A stretch of DNA of 64,000 nucleotides from Miscanthus floridulus (GCF_019320115.1 NC_089588.1:117512904-117576903); one strand, 5' to 3'; shown: positions 1 to 11,648, counted from the first letter of the stretch. Translations and numbers: made by a program. Notes: generated by a model from the sequence alone, not told the origin.

Positions 1-484
1 CCGGCCCTGTAAATTGAAAATCGTAGTAAAAATAATTATTGCACAATATTGAAGAATAACTATTCTACTCTACTTCTAAGAACTAATTATAGCATCACAT
101 ACTAACAATGATGATCTTGACCACCATGGAATAATTAGCAAGGAATTTAAATGTGTACATAGACACCAACCTTTTGGATGATGGATTCACCACAATTTAA
201 GCCTTGCACAAATGTCCAAATGGAAAAGTGCTCTCTAGAATGGAGAAAGAACTAGAATGAGAATCAAGCAATGTAGCCATCAAAACGAAGCTAATTAAGC
301 AACAAAATCAAAGGAGTTGATGTTTGTTACTAACCTTAAAGCAAAAAGATCAAGCTATTCTTCAAAATCCAAGCACTAGCTTCATGTTGAAGATCAGCCG
401 CAACAATGGAGGGAAGGGTCCAAACGTGCACCTCTATTCTTGGGATGGAAGAGAGGAGGAAGGAGAGGACGGCTACAATCTTTT

Positions 485-765
485 TGTGTTGTAGGCTTAT
501 CACCATCGGTTCTTGGCTAGAACCGACAGTGATAGTGCCCAATCACTGTCGGCTATTGGCTTAAACCGGCAGTGATGAGTGCCCGCCAAAACATTGCCGG
601 TTCAAGCCACAAACTGGCAGTGATATGGTCCTTCACTGCCGGTTTTAGCCCAGCACCAATCATTTATTCATTTTCAAGCTCATAACCAGCAGTGAAGCTA
701 CATCACTGCCGGTTCTCACAAATCCGGCAGTGATGAGGCCGGCAGTGATGTGCAAATCTGGCATA
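485..765. repeat. CACTA-like subterminal repeat array
   Basis: Short motifs related to 'accggcagtgat' and its reverse complement recur about ten times in both orientations, for example near 520, 545, 570, 600, 640, 690 and 730. Dense short motifs in both orientations are typical of CACTA subterminal regions, where the element's own DNA-binding protein docks. No CACTA terminus is visible, so the element's limits are unknown. The adjoining 1-480 is AT-rich and without a recognisable gene. Confidence 0.55.
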
Positions 766-1848
766 GTGCCCATTTCTTCTCTTTCTCTCGCTCTCACCTC
801 CACGTCGTGAACCCGCCCACCGCCGCCACCCCGTGACCACGCCCAGGCCGCCGCCACTGCACCACCTGACCCCCTCCTAGTCTGGCGAGCTTCTCTCTCC
901 ATCTCCCTATCCATCTCCCTTTGCTCCTACGGTGCCCATGGAGGAATAGGGCGTGGACTAGGTGGCTTGCCATGGCCTTGGTGCCTGGCCGCGGTGGCGC
1001 CGTCGGCCGACTGTCCATCACCAGCCATTGGATGTCCTAGCCCTATGGAGTGAAGTAGACTGCTAGGTTAAACTCTGTGTCCTCTATTTGTTGATTTGTT
1101 ACCTCATTTCTTGGTTGCTATAGTTAGGAAATTTGGGAGACTGTGAATGTTTGTAGCGTTGATTGTTCAAATTTGCTGCTTTGATTAGGTTTATGATAGG
1201 CATTGCCTGTGGATTCGACATAAACTACGTGTTGCATGGACCTAGATAGTTGATTCCTGGGGAATTTGGATAGGTTAGTGTGTTGCCTTTGTTGACATGG
1301 ACCTAGATAGTATATTAGTGATTGGATATGATTTATTTTTGAAATACGTTGTTAATGTGTTGGTGCGTATCTTGTAGATGGATCGGTTAGTGCAAATGTG
1401 GATGTCACTAACCCACGCGCACCCCCACGCTGCCGAAAGGGGAGGCAGAACCCGTGCACCGCCGCTCACGGAAGAAGAACTAAGCCGCCACCTACGAAAG
1501 GAGACCCCGTGGCACCGTCCACCAAAGAAGAGTCGATCCCGCGCCACCGCCCAGATCCACTTCGCTGCACCGAATCCAACGGTTGTACTAAGGGAGAGAG
1601 TGCATGTGAGAGGGTGGCACAGAGAGAGAGAGAGAGAGTGAGGCAGAGAGAGTGTGGAGAGGCAGTGCGGAGGGAGAGAGAGTGGGAGGAGGAAGCTTCA
1701 CCAGCTAAGGAAGAGACACCAATAAAAACCCTAAGTCCCTCTCTATATATAAGTGTGGTAGTGTAAATTGATCTCCACTAACGGTTTAAAGTCATGGGCC
1801 CACTTTTGATTTGTAGTGGCGTTTGCTTTTTATGGACCACCAGTGAAA
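766..1848. other. Non-coding stretch without recognisable gene
   Basis: GC-rich sequence to about 1020, then AT-rich sequence, then a purine-rich stretch with a (GA)n run around 1617-1690. Overlapping short frames on both strands here show no domain and look like compositional by-products. The stretch is probably interior sequence of the CACTA-like element whose subterminal repeats lie at 485-765, but nothing proves this. Confidence 0.4.
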
Positions 1849-3334
1849 TGTCACACCCGATTTTAAGGATAAAATAGGATGCAAAATCTTATGTGCGCCC
1901 AGAGATCAGTCACAGACTTAAGCCGACAAATTATGAATAGTATCGTCACAAGTGTTCATTACATCACGAATAAGACAGAGTTTTCACAAAAATGTAGCGG
2001 AAGTACGAAAAGATCTCTCGCGGAAGCTCCATATCACAGGGACGTCAAATGGTTGACCACAAGTCTAGTAATCCTCAGGGAAATCATCATTATCATAGCC
2101 ATCTGTTACCCATCCAGGATTTTTTATCCAAATAATGAAAATAAGCAAGTGTAAGTACATGTCATACTCAACAAGTGTAACATGGGTTCATGAGGCTCAA
2201 AAGGCTTGACACAGGTTTAACAGCATTCAGCTTTTAGTTGTCACAATTTTAGCTTAAGAGTAGCTACAAGTTAAACAAATGATCAATGTAAACATGAATA
2301 ATGAATAGCATAAACAGATAGTTCTTAGTGTTCATCTATTCTATAAGGGTCCCAAGGCCGCTCGTGATCATGAGCACGGCTGATATACTAGTTTTACACT
2401 CTACAGAGATTGTACACTTTCACTGTGAGTCGTGATATCCATATGCCCGGGTTAATTACTCCCAAAACACTTCTAAGGCGAGCAGGCAGGGGTCACTGTG
2501 AAGCCTTTCTAAGGTTCGTCTAACAAGTTAGGGCCATTAGATTCACTCGGCAAGCAGATGTAGAGGCCCCCTTCCCGATGGCACATTGACGCATAGCCTA
2601 TACACATGGGGACCGAGGCCACACTATACCCGATTCATCAAGCCATTCTTACGCCAATGAAGGTAACCACTAACAAGCTCGAAAAGGTCCTCATACTGAG
2701 CTAAAGCCAGAGCCATGTAGCCCTCACAGCTGTACTATAAGTCCTGGATGATCACTTATAGATAAGTCCTTAGGGAGAGGAATCTGAAGCATTTAGAAAG
2801 TAGCTAAACACTCCAGCCCCCTGTTTCCAGGTTGCTAAAAAGACATATTTTAATGTTTAATGCATATGCCATTAGTCAAGTTACAAGATCATGGTTTAAT
2901 TGCGTACTAGCAAAACTACCTAATGCATATCCCATAGGTGACAAGGTATACGTTCAATTATAGGGAATCCCTATCAAGGTGACACATGCAACATGAATTT
3001 AATGTATAATAGTGAATAGGAAACATGGATGATCCCATGCTATACTTGCCTTGAGCAAAGTACTCCTACTGATCCTGCTCGTCAAAGTAGTACCCTTGAT
3101 CTTACACAAATTGCTCACCATCAATACTCGATAATCACAGCAACATACAAGCATCCAAGAGCAATCATGCATAGCAAACAAAAGCTATAGATTAGAACAG
3201 TACACCAATAGCATAAAATCAAGATGAAAAGTTTGGAAAATGAATCTATTTCTCACTACGAACACACAGACGCGAAGATCACAAAAATCAAGTAAATTTT
3301 GTTTAATTCGTAACTTCTTCGTTTTAGCTCCTGG
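1849..3334 (-). repeat. 3' LTR of the gypsy element, 5' part missing
   Basis: Positions 2484-3287 align with 6636-7439 of the other LTR. Positions 1849-2483 carry the LTR tail, which the other copy lacks. The last ~46 bp (about 3288-3334) match the other LTR only in reverse-complement orientation (about 7440-7487). The outer ~1.3 kb of the LTR (7488-8801 in the other copy) is absent, and the integrase frame follows directly. Confidence 0.75.
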
Positions 3335-4695
3335 TAACTCTTTCTGTCGTCTCCAAAATCCTTACCGAAAACTCCTCATAAGTGAGATCTTCCTTAACTG
3401 TAAGCTCTTCTAACGGTATCTGCTCCTCGGGTACATGCAAACACTTCTTTAATTGAGACACACAGAACACATCATGTACACCTGACAAACTCTCAGGGAA
3501 TTCCAACTGATAAACTACTTCACCACGTCTCTCTAAAATCTTGAAAGGCCCAATATACCTTGGTGCTAACTTTCCTTTCATATTAAACCTTCTCACACTT
3601 CTCATAGGTGACACCTTCAAGTAAACATAATCCCCTACTTTGAAAACCAATTCTCTTCTATCCAGACTGAGCAACTCTTAAGTTATCTCTGATCATCCTT
3701 ACTTGCTCTTCTATATCTCTTAAAACATCTGGTCCAAACACATGAGTTTCTCCCGTTTGATTCCAAAACAATGGGGTTCTACACTTTCGTCCATACAAAG
3801 CTTCAAAAGGTGCCATATTGAGACTCCACTGATAACTGTTGTTATATGAGAACTCTACATAAGGCAAACTCTTGTCCCAACTTGTACCGGACTGCAATGC
3901 ACAAGCTCTCAACATGTCCTCTAATATCTGATTAATCCTCTCAGTTTGCCCATCTGTCTGAGGATGATATATTGTACTAAAATTCAACTTTGTTCCCAAC
4001 GAACTATGCACTTGCTGCCAAAAATGAGATGTAAATTGAGTACCTTGATCAGACACAATTTTCCTGGGAACTCTATGTAGACACACTATCCTTTCCATAT
4101 ATAATTGGTATAAAGTGAGCAACTTTAGTTAACCGATCCACTATCACCCATATTGAATCATAGTCTCTCTAAGTGTATGGTAACCCAACTATAAAATCCA
4201 TACCAACTTCTTCCCACTTCCACTTAGGTATCTTCATTGGTTGTAGCAACCCTCTAGGTCTTTGATGTTCAGTTTTGACTCTCTGACACGTATCACATAA
4301 AGCAACATATTCAGCAACATCTCTATTCAGTCCGTACCAACAATACTTCTCCTTCAAATCCAAATACATCTTGGTACTTCCTGGATGAATAGAGTAAGTA
4401 GACTCATGTGCCTCACGAAGAATTGCCTCTCGTATAGCCTTATCCTCAGGCACAAATAGTATTTTCCCAAACCAAAGAGTTTCATTATCATCCATATGGA
4501 ATCCTGGTGCCTTACCAATCACTATGTTTTTCGCTATCTCTTTCAACTTAGCATCCTGTAACTAGCCCCTACGTATTTCTTGCTCCAATTTAGGCTCCAA
4601 CACGAACTCCACTACATTAGTGACAAAGCCCAAATTTAGTCGCTCGAATTTAGCACACAACTCACTTGACATCGGTGCCACTTGCACCTCATTGA
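3324..4695 (-). pseudogene. RNase H end, integrase and start of chromodomain (gypsy pol)
   Basis: Coding fragments in shifting frames (about 4695-4562, 4546-4169, 4122-3658, 3674-3324) give, in order: the tail of RNase H, an integrase zinc-binding region with HH (AHESTYSIHPGS) and CC (CDTC) pairs, the catalytic core with its three acidic residues (VGMDFIVG, VSDQGTQF, and E in TDGQTERINQ), a GPF/Y motif (YIGPFKILERRGEVVY) and the first residues of a chromodomain-like tail (TYEEFSVRILETTERVTR). The tail is cut at ~3330 by the damaged 3' LTR. This order is that of Tekay/Del-type chromoviruses. Frame breaks near 4550, 4150 and 3665 make it non-functional. Confidence 0.85.
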
Positions 4696-4703
4696 GTGAC
4701 CGA

Positions 4704-4898
4704 CACTGTTCGCCTAAACGGTTGTTTAGTCTGTTTAAACACCGTGTAAACGCTACACGGTGGTGCACCGTTTCCGTTTAATCACCTGTTTACCCCATTT
4801 AATTGGCCGTTTAGCCTGTTTAATTAGACGTTTTGCCCGAATAATGGCTAAACGGTAGGTGACCGACTGTTTACCGTTTAGCGTTTAGGAAAACACTG
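4704..4898. mobile_element. 195-bp hAT-type MITE
   Basis: The 195-bp insertion has imperfect terminal inverted repeats (left CACTGTTCGCCTAAACG; reading inward from the right CAGTGTTTTCCTAAACG, 14 of 17 identical). It is flanked by a perfect 8-bp duplication, GTGACCGA, at 4696-4703 and 4899-4906. An 8-bp duplication is diagnostic of the hAT superfamily. The interior holds repeated variants of 'ccgtttag' and no coding frame, so it is a non-autonomous element. Confidence 0.9.
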
Positions 4899-5553
4899 GT
4901 GACCGATAATCAAAGCGTCTGAAAGTTGGGTATGTATTAGACATAAACTAGAGCTGCAGACCATCATACAGACCCTTGAGAAAATGGCGCTGCTTGTCGA
5001 CATCATTAGCCACTTCATTTGGAGCATAACGTGACAACTAAGCAAACTTGTCACGATACTAAGCAACAGACATGGATCCCTACTTTAGAGCTATGAATTC
5101 CTCCTGCTTGAGCTCTATCAATCCTTCAGGTATGTGGTAGGACTTGAAATTCTCTCTAAACTCCTGCCAGGTGATAGGAGGACCATTAGCGGGACATCCA
5201 TACTCAAATGACTCCCACCAGTCTTGAGCTTCTCCCTAGAGCTGTCCTGAAGCGTACAACACCTTCTGCTGATCATCGCACTACGCTATGTTGAGCTATT
5301 TTTCCACCGCACAAAGCCAATCATCTGGTTCTAGTGGATCAGTGGCATGAGAAAACACCAGGGGACGATCCTTCAAGAATTCACCACGCTTATCACGCGG
5401 TGCTCCACCAACTGGATGGTTCTGCTGATTCTACACCAACGCTTGCATGAGCTATGTCTGCACTGCCAGAAGTTGCTCAATTGTCGGTGGCGGTGGTGGG
5501 GGTGGATGTGGGGGAACACCCCCATGACCTCAGTCTCTTTCTCTTCCAGACAT
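4899..5553 (-). pseudogene. gag of the gypsy element, with premature stops
   Basis: The frame starts with ATG at 5553-5551 (MSGRERD then a stop). It shows a proline run, a glutamine-rich stretch, RDKRGEFLKDRPLVF and the retrotransposon-gag hallmark WWESFEYG followed by ITWQEFRENF, continuing to about 4899. At least five in-frame stops interrupt it, several at likely former Gln codons, so no full capsid protein can be made. Gag normally runs on to a zinc knuckle and protease; here the sequence stops at the MITE target site and RNase H sequence follows, which places a ~2-kb deletion before the MITE insertion. Confidence 0.85.
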
Positions 5554-6207
5554 CTACCATCCAACACAATTATTCAAATTTTAGAGATTTCCAAGTTAGA
5601 ATACATTCTGAAAATTTTTTGGACGAGTTCTAATATCAGCAGCTTAGTAAAACAGTCATATATCGAGTTTTAGATATCCAAAAGAGACATACTTTATATG
5701 GTTGGAAAGCTTAAGAAATTATATACAACTTTTATTTAGACCACATTCCCAGATTATGTCATTAGGTTACTCAAAAGCAGGATACAACCGAAATTGTTCC
5801 ACATTCCAGACTGCATAGAAACTTTATCTTGAAACAGTGATATATCACAAACTAGATCAGATATATTGGTTATTCCAGAGGCATTGGAAAGATACTTAAG
5901 TCCAGTTATTCCCATAAAAATTGCATAATTTTTGATCAAGTAGATTTTAATTAGCATTAAGATAAGGGCAGACTACTCTGAAAAATAGATTCCGAGAGAA
6001 CAAGATATACCAAACACAACTATTTATTTATTGACCCAAACTTTAATATCCTTAACTATGGAACTTGCGGACATACCCATAAGGTTCTAGGACACATTAC
6101 AAAAATCCAACTCACACATAAACATAATAACAAATCAACTAGGCATACCAATGTTTACACCGTACTAATAGACTCGACTCAACTTGACTCATTCTACTAT
6201 CGTTTTA

Positions 6208-6507
6208 TTACATAAAAAGGGACTCCAACATGTATGGGTGAGGTTTATGGGGAAGCTGCTCATACATCCTTGGCAGGTTGAGGCACACCCTTTGCTCATC
6301 TATCACCTGTTGATGTCTTTTAATGGTTTTCTGTTGTGCCTTCAACTGATCGTCTAGACGGCGAATCTTTGCTATGGACTCATAGCCAAAGTGTACCATC
6401 ACATGGGTGGTTGGATCCGTGCCCTGCGGGTCCATCACTGCCCATTTCATTTCAGGGTGCTGGCGAGGGAGGACCACAGAGACCCATGCATGCTGCAGCA
6501 GCTGCAT
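6208..6507 (-). CDS. Leader-region frame of the gypsy element, unknown function
   Basis: A 99-codon frame lies between the 5' LTR and gag. It is hydrophilic with a predicted helical stretch (RRLDDQLKAQQKTIKRHQQV) that could form a short coiled coil. I do not recognise a domain. Its position suggests an extra leader frame of this retroelement family rather than a host gene. It may equally be chance. The surrounding leader (5560-6630) is AT-rich and otherwise featureless. Confidence 0.3.
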   Translation of the reverse strand: MQLLQHAWVSVVLPRQHPEMKWAVMDPQGTDPTTHVMVHFGYESIAKIRRLDDQLKAQQKTIKRHQQVIDEQRVCLNLPRMYEQLPHKPHPYMLESLFM

Positions 6508-6635
6508 CTTCTATGCTATCCTCCATGGTGGCACAGTGAGCATGATGCGCATAGTTTGAATCCAACTAGTATGCGCCCTTCTGTTCATCCATGATGGACA
6601 TGCACACCCTAGTCTTCCAATAGGTGTCTTCCAAT

Positions 6636-8801
6636 AGGCAGGGGTCACTATGAAACCTTTCTAAGGTTCGTCTAACAAGTTAGGGCCATTAGATTCACTC
6701 AACAAACAGATGTAGAGCCCCCCTTCCCGATGGCACATTGACGCGCAGCCTATACACATGGGGACAAAGGCTGCACTATACCTGATTCGTCAAGCCATTC
6801 TTACGCCAATAAAGGTAACCACTAACAAGCTCAAAAAGGTCCTCATACTGAGCTAAAGCCAGAGTCATATGGCCCTCACAGCTGTATGGTAAGTCCCGGA
6901 TGATCACTTACAGATAAGTCCTTAGGGAGAGGAATTTGAAGCATTTAGAAAGTAGCTAAATACTCCGGCCCCTGTTTCCAAGTTACTAAAGAGTCATATT
7001 TTAATGTTTATTGCATATGCCATTAGTCAAGTTATAAGATCATGGTTTAATTGAGCACTAGCAAAGCTAACCAATGCATATCCCATTGGTGACAAGGTAT
7101 AAGTTTAATTCTAGGGAATCCCAATCAAGGTGACACATGCAACCTAAATTTAATATGTTATAGTAAATAGGAAACAAGGATGATCCCATGCTATACTTGC
7201 CTTGAGCAAAGTACTCCTGCTGATCCTGCATGTCAAAGTAGTACCCCTGATCTCCTACAAATTGCTCACCATCTATACTCGATAATCACAGCAACATACA
7301 AGCATCCAGGAGCAATCATGCATAGCAAACAAAAGCTATAGATTAGAACAGTACACCAACAACATAAAATCAAGATGAAAAGTTTGAAAAACGAATCTAC
7401 GTCTCATTCTGAACACACAGACACAAAGATCACAAAAATTGGAGCTAAAACAAAGAAGTTATGAATTAAACAAGATTTTCTTTAGTAAAATAAAAGATTA
7501 AATCTAACCTTGAATTTTAAAAGTTGAAAATCTACATAATAGTAGTATGAACATGTAGATAATGGAATTATGAACCTAACGCAACTTGAACGGATCAAAT
7601 CGGAGTTAAAACAGAGATTTTATGGCTAAAACAAAATTAGTGGCAAAACTGTAAATAGCTGAAAACGTATTTTAGATCTAACCGAAACAAAGTACGCTTT
7701 CAAAAGAAGAAAACAAAATATGAAAAGACGCTATGGACTACGGGTCTTGGTCTAATTAATTATAAGGGGTTTTTTGCAAATCTTACAGCGAAGGGGTATT
7801 CTTCGATATGAGCCGTCGAATTAGATTTGGACGACCGGGATAGAAGCTGGTGGATGAGAGGCGACGGCTGCCGGCTGGAAATTGACGGGCGCAGCGGCGC
7901 CATGGCCGGAACGGCTAAGATCTCACCGGAGAAGACAGTTAAGAGCCTAGGGTGCACGGTTTTTTCGAACGGAGAGGTCCAGGAGAGAGAGGAGAGGGTG
8001 GGGAACTCCCCGGAACCGAAAGAACGAACGGGAAGCCAACGAAGGGGTGCGGCGGCTGTACAATCCCGACAACGGCGGCACTAGGGCTCGATGAAGGTGG
8101 TTGCAATCATAGGAGCTTGGGATGGAGGCGGCGGGCATGGGCATCCGGTATTTAAGGCCCTGGAGCCTTGGGAGACACGGCAAGCGGAGGGAGACGGGGG
8201 CAGCGCGGACTCGGCGGCGGCGGTGTCTGGCTTGGTTACGTGCGAGGAAGAAGACGCCCTGACGAGCGGGTCCGGACCGTCAGCGAGAGGAAGGAAAGGA
8301 GGGGCACACTGCGGGCCTTGCTGGCTGCGAAGCTGGGCCGGCGCTCGCTGGCCGTGGGAGTGTAGGCCCATGTGGGGAGAAGGACGACCCAAGGGAAGGT
8401 AAGCCAAACTGGGCCAGCGCGGAAGGAAAAGAGAGGCAGGCTTGTGCGGGAGCAACTGGGCCGCGGGATGGGAACGGGCCACGAGCGAGAAAAGAGAGGT
8501 AGGCCGACTGGGTCGAAAACAGGGAAAGGAGAAAGGAGGGAGGGAAATTCATGTTTTTTCCTTTTCTAATTTTTCCAAAGCAAATCTCAAAATACAAATT
8601 CAAAATAATTTAAAGTTTGATTTCAAATCACACCACTCAAAAATTAATATGCAGCGGCATGAATGCACACACATGATTGTAAACCTATATTTGATTTTAT
8701 TTTTATAAAATTATTATTTTCCTAAATTCAAATGCTCACAAAAATGCACAATAAATCAATTTCTCCTATTTCAAAATTATTGCAAATTTTAGGGTGTTAC
8801 A
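6636..8801 (-). repeat. 5' LTR of the gypsy element, 3' tail missing
   Basis: The LTR starts at 8801 (minus strand TGTAACACCC) and runs to about 6636, where similarity to the other LTR stops at 'tcttccaatag', a short phrase repeated just outside. The last ~635 bp of the LTR, present at 1849-2483, are missing here, so the primer-binding site cannot be placed. The GC-rich part at 7830-8530 contains several overlapping frames with no domain; they are LTR sequence. Confidence 0.75.
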
Positions 8802-9872
8802 AAATCATAGCGTCAGCAAAAATCATTTCTATACACCTCTAATAATAGAGGCTATTTCTAGAGGTGGCCACCCCTAAAATTAAGATTGGATATGTAGAGA
8901 CGGCGGAGTTTTCAACAGCCCCTAAAGTTGGGGAGCTCTTTTCCCACAATTTTTCTATGCCGGTGTTTCAAACAGATGGATGGCTCTCCATTTTCCAAAC
9001 CCAGAACCATATATTACTTCTTGCCCGTTCTTATCCCCTCCAAGGCTGCTTTTCTCTTCTGCCTATGAAAGCACAGCACTTCCCCTCTGTCCACGGCACG
9101 AACAGCACATATCGGCAGCGCACGCAGGCACAACAGCTCGAGGGCACGAGGTGGCAGCGTCCATGGCGTTAATGGGAAATTGGGCATGGAGCGTGCGTGG
9201 TCACAGCTGCCAAGACTTGGGCGTGGTGGTGGTGCGGTGGTCGGCCGGGCATGGCGCACGCAGACGCAGGCAGCGGGCGGCAGCTGCGGCACGGGGATGG
9301 CTGCCTCAGGGTGCCCGGGTGTGCGGCCACTGTGGCCGTACATGCACTGTGCTTTTTTGTTTTTATTTGATTGTTATAGAGGTGGACCATATTATCAACT
9401 GGGTTTAGAAATCCATTTTTCGAGGTGAGACATGTTATCAACAGACTGTACAAATCATTTTATGCAACCGCCTGTTAAAAAAATATACTCGATTTCCCAA
9501 GAACATTTACTGCGATATAGCAGCCTTAACTTTTCTGAGATTTCAGTTGTCATTTTATTTCGGTGAAATACAAAATCGTGTGCCCAGCCATTCCGTGGCA
9601 TGCCAGCGGGGGTCTGCGCACATTGCACACAAAGCACACAATGCGGATTGCGGCCACAGAAAGCAACAGGGGCAAAAGACATAGACTCGGCCGGACTCCA
9701 AGTCTCAAACACACGTACACGAGGCTGTCCTGTAACTAGCATGAGGAGACAACCCAAACCGAACAAAAGAAAAAACGAGATTGCAGTAACATAGTAGTAG
9801 AGAAGTCAGGGTCGGCCTGGTGGGTGGCAGCAGGCAGATTCAAACCATCACGGGACCTCAACAAGCAATCAG
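8802..9872. other. Intergenic stretch without recognisable gene
   Basis: Several overlapping short frames cover 8864-9766 on both strands, but none shows a domain or a codon pattern that stands out from its shadows. The phrases at 8825-8880 contain short 'agaggtgg/ccacctct'-type inverted motifs that could be the rim of another DNA element. Nothing further can be supported. Confidence 0.35.
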
Positions 9873-9989
9873 CTGAAGGAGCTGAGCTGTTTTTAGATTG
9901 TTGTTCCGTGACCCACAGAAACGGTGTTCACTGCACGGAGGAGCTGTTTTTAGATTGTTGTTCAGTGACCCACAGAAACGGTGTTCACT
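9873..9989. repeat. Two tandem ~55-bp copies of the CAF1-like 3' end
   Basis: The sequence 'gagctgtttttagattgttgt' to 'cggtgttcactgc' occurs twice in tandem (about 9885-9935 and 9940-9989). A third, diverged copy lies at about 10896-10957, which is the end of the CAF1-like frame and its 3' flank. The copies bracket the GC-rich CACTA-type insertion at about 9985-10895. They are far too long to be a transposition target duplication. Confidence 0.75.
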
Positions 9990-10895
9990 GCTCGGGCACT
10001 CGGCAAACAAGCTCTTTGCCGAGTGTTGAACTAAAAACACCCGGCAAAAAAAAACACTCGGCAAATAAGGGGTTTACCGAGTGTAAAAAAAAATACTCGG
10101 CAAATAAATGGTTTGCCGAATGTTTTTTTTTTTACACTCGGCAAACAAATAAAAAAATTTCTGGAAAAGAAGGAAAAAGGAAAAATGAGGAAAAAACTTT
10201 GCCGAGTGTCCGGATCCAGGACACTCGGCAAAGCCCCACGCACCCACGCCCTAAAATCACACACCCGCCGGTCACACGTGGCCCCTCCCCTCCTCTCCTC
10301 CCGCTCACACGCGCGACCTCTCCCTGCCCCCGCTCCCTCTCACTGCCTCCCGCCGGCCCCTCCCCTCCTCTCCTCCCGCCGGCCCGGATCCGCCTCCTCC
10401 CTCCTCTCACCGGCACCACCCCGGATCCGGCCCCTCCCTCCCCTCCTCTCCTCCCGCCGGCGGCTGGCCCCGGCCCCTCCCCTCCTTGCCCCGGATCCGC
10501 CGCCTCCCTCCTCTCGCCGGCACCGCCCCAGATCCAGCTCCTCTCCTCCCGCCGGCGGCCGGCCCCGGCCCCTCCCCTCCTTGCCCTGGATCCGCCGCGT
10601 CGCTCCGGATCCGCTGCCTCCCTTCCCCGGCGCCCCGGCCCTCCCCTCCCTTCTTCCCCTCCCCCTCCCCCTTCTTCTTCCCCGGCGGGCGCCCCTCCCC
10701 TCCCTTCTGCCCCCACCAGCGTGGAGGGCCAAGGCGAGCTCCAGGCCGACGGATCCGCGTCGGGTGGTCCTCGCGACGGTGGCTGGCATTGGATCCGGCG
10801 AGGAGGGCCAAGGGGAGCTCCACGGCCTTGGATCCGTGGCGGGTGGACGCTGGGGCCTAGTGCGGCCGGACGCTGGGGCCTCAACAAGAAGAAAG
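9985..10895. mobile_element. Non-autonomous CACTA with 'tttgccgagtgc' repeats and GC-rich body
   Basis: It begins with CACTGCTCGGGCACTCGGC and continues with alternating 'ctcggcaaa' and 'tttgccgagtg' motifs to about 10240, the subterminal signature also seen at 50625-51126 and 55660-56010. The rest (10250-10860) is a C-rich, BamHI-like 'ggatccg' repeat-bearing stretch with long open frames on both strands caused by composition. No matching right terminus was found, so the right limit is taken where CAF1-like 3' sequence resumes. Confidence 0.6.
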
Positions 10896-10925
10896 ATGAA
10901 GGAGCTGAGCTTTTTTGTTCGTCGT

Positions 10926-11250
10926 TCAGTGACCCAGAGAAGAGCTGTTCACTGCGCCAAGCCCAAACAACACACGGCCATATTTCTCGGCTGACCCGTT
11001 GAAGAAGCCCTGACGAAGCTCATTATATTGAAGCAAATCGCTGTCAGAAACGAATCAGAGCCTGCCTTGTGGCAGATTCGAGCGGAACTTGACATCAAGA
11101 ATAATATTGGCAAGATCATCAAGCCCGCTGTCGGCGATACCGCAGAACTTCATCAGGTGCTTGATGTCGTACATGCTAGGGAAGTATATGTTGACGAGAT
11201 CGGAAAATCAGGACATCGTGTCAGGCAGGCTTCCGTTGGTGAGCAACTTG
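10926..11250 (-). pseudogene. CAF1/POP2-like deadenylase, C-terminal half
   Basis: The minus strand gives KLLTNGSLPDTM, a stop, then FSDLVNIYFPSMYDIKHLM and KFCG, LDDLA, AGSDSFLT and, in another frame, RQGFFNGSAEKYG and GLGAVNSSSLGH ending at 10926. These match in order the C-terminal half of plant CCR4-associated factor 1, the DEDD nuclease that trims poly(A) in the CCR4-NOT complex. The last catalytic-type Asp (GSDSFLT) is kept. An in-frame stop after PDTMS and at least one frameshift show it is dead. The other half continues at 23595-24072, on the far side of CACTA-1. Confidence 0.85.
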
Positions 11251-11265
11251 CACTGGTAGAGAACC

Positions 11266-11495
11266 GAGCTTTACTCCCGGTGGGGAACCCCCTCTAGTCC
11301 CGGTTCCCCACCCGGGAGCAAGCATCCGGGACTAAAGGGGGGGTCCTTTAGTCCCGGGTCAGGAACCGGGACTAAAGGAGGACCTTTAGTCCCGGTGGGT
11401 AACACCAACCGGGACTAAAGGTGCCTCCTGACATGCCACGATGGCCGGCACCTTTAGTCCCGGTTGGTAATACGAACCGGGACTAAAGGTTTTTT
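11266..11495. repeat. CACTA-1 left subterminal repeats
   Basis: Motifs 'tagtcccggtt' and 'aaccgggactaaa' alternate in both orientations, separated by a few bases, beginning 15 bp inside the terminus. Such arrays bind the TNPA-type protein in En/Spm elements. A nearly identical opening block is present at the end of the 599-bp element at 27127. Confidence 0.85.
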
Positions 11496-11648
11496 TCTTT
11501 TTTCTTTTCTTTTCATTTTTTTGTTTTCTTTTCAAAATAGGTTTTCGAAGTCGTATTGTACGCTGCTAATTATACATTTATATGCGCATATAGTATGTTT
11601 CGGTTCAAGCACAATGAACGTATTAAATCACACAATTCAAGCATAGAA

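Larger units (their letters stand above)
1849..8801 (-). mobile_element. Ty3/gypsy chromovirus-like LTR retrotransposon, internally deleted
   Basis: Read on the minus strand, the element begins at 8801 with TGTAACACCC, a common start of grass gypsy LTRs, and ends at 1849 with GGGTGTGACA. Between these lie a 5' LTR, a leader, a broken gag, a hAT-type MITE, the end of RNase H, integrase and a 3' LTR. Protease, reverse transcriptase and most of RNase H are missing, so it cannot move by itself. The two LTRs are recognisable copies (compare 2484-3287 with 6636-7439), but each lacks a different end. The 5 bp outside the termini (TGAAA on the left, AAATC on the right) do not match, so this is either a recombinant or an old, eroded insertion. 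Confidence 0.85.

Noticed and set aside
7827..8603. Several overlapping 65-133-codon frames
   Set aside because: They lie inside the GC-rich part of the gypsy LTR and are open on both strands because of composition.
9824..11002. Long open frames on both strands (up to 392 codons plus, 251 codons minus)
   Set aside because: They lie in a C-rich CACTA body and its repeat arrays; the proteins are proline/serine/arginine-rich on both strands and have no domain.
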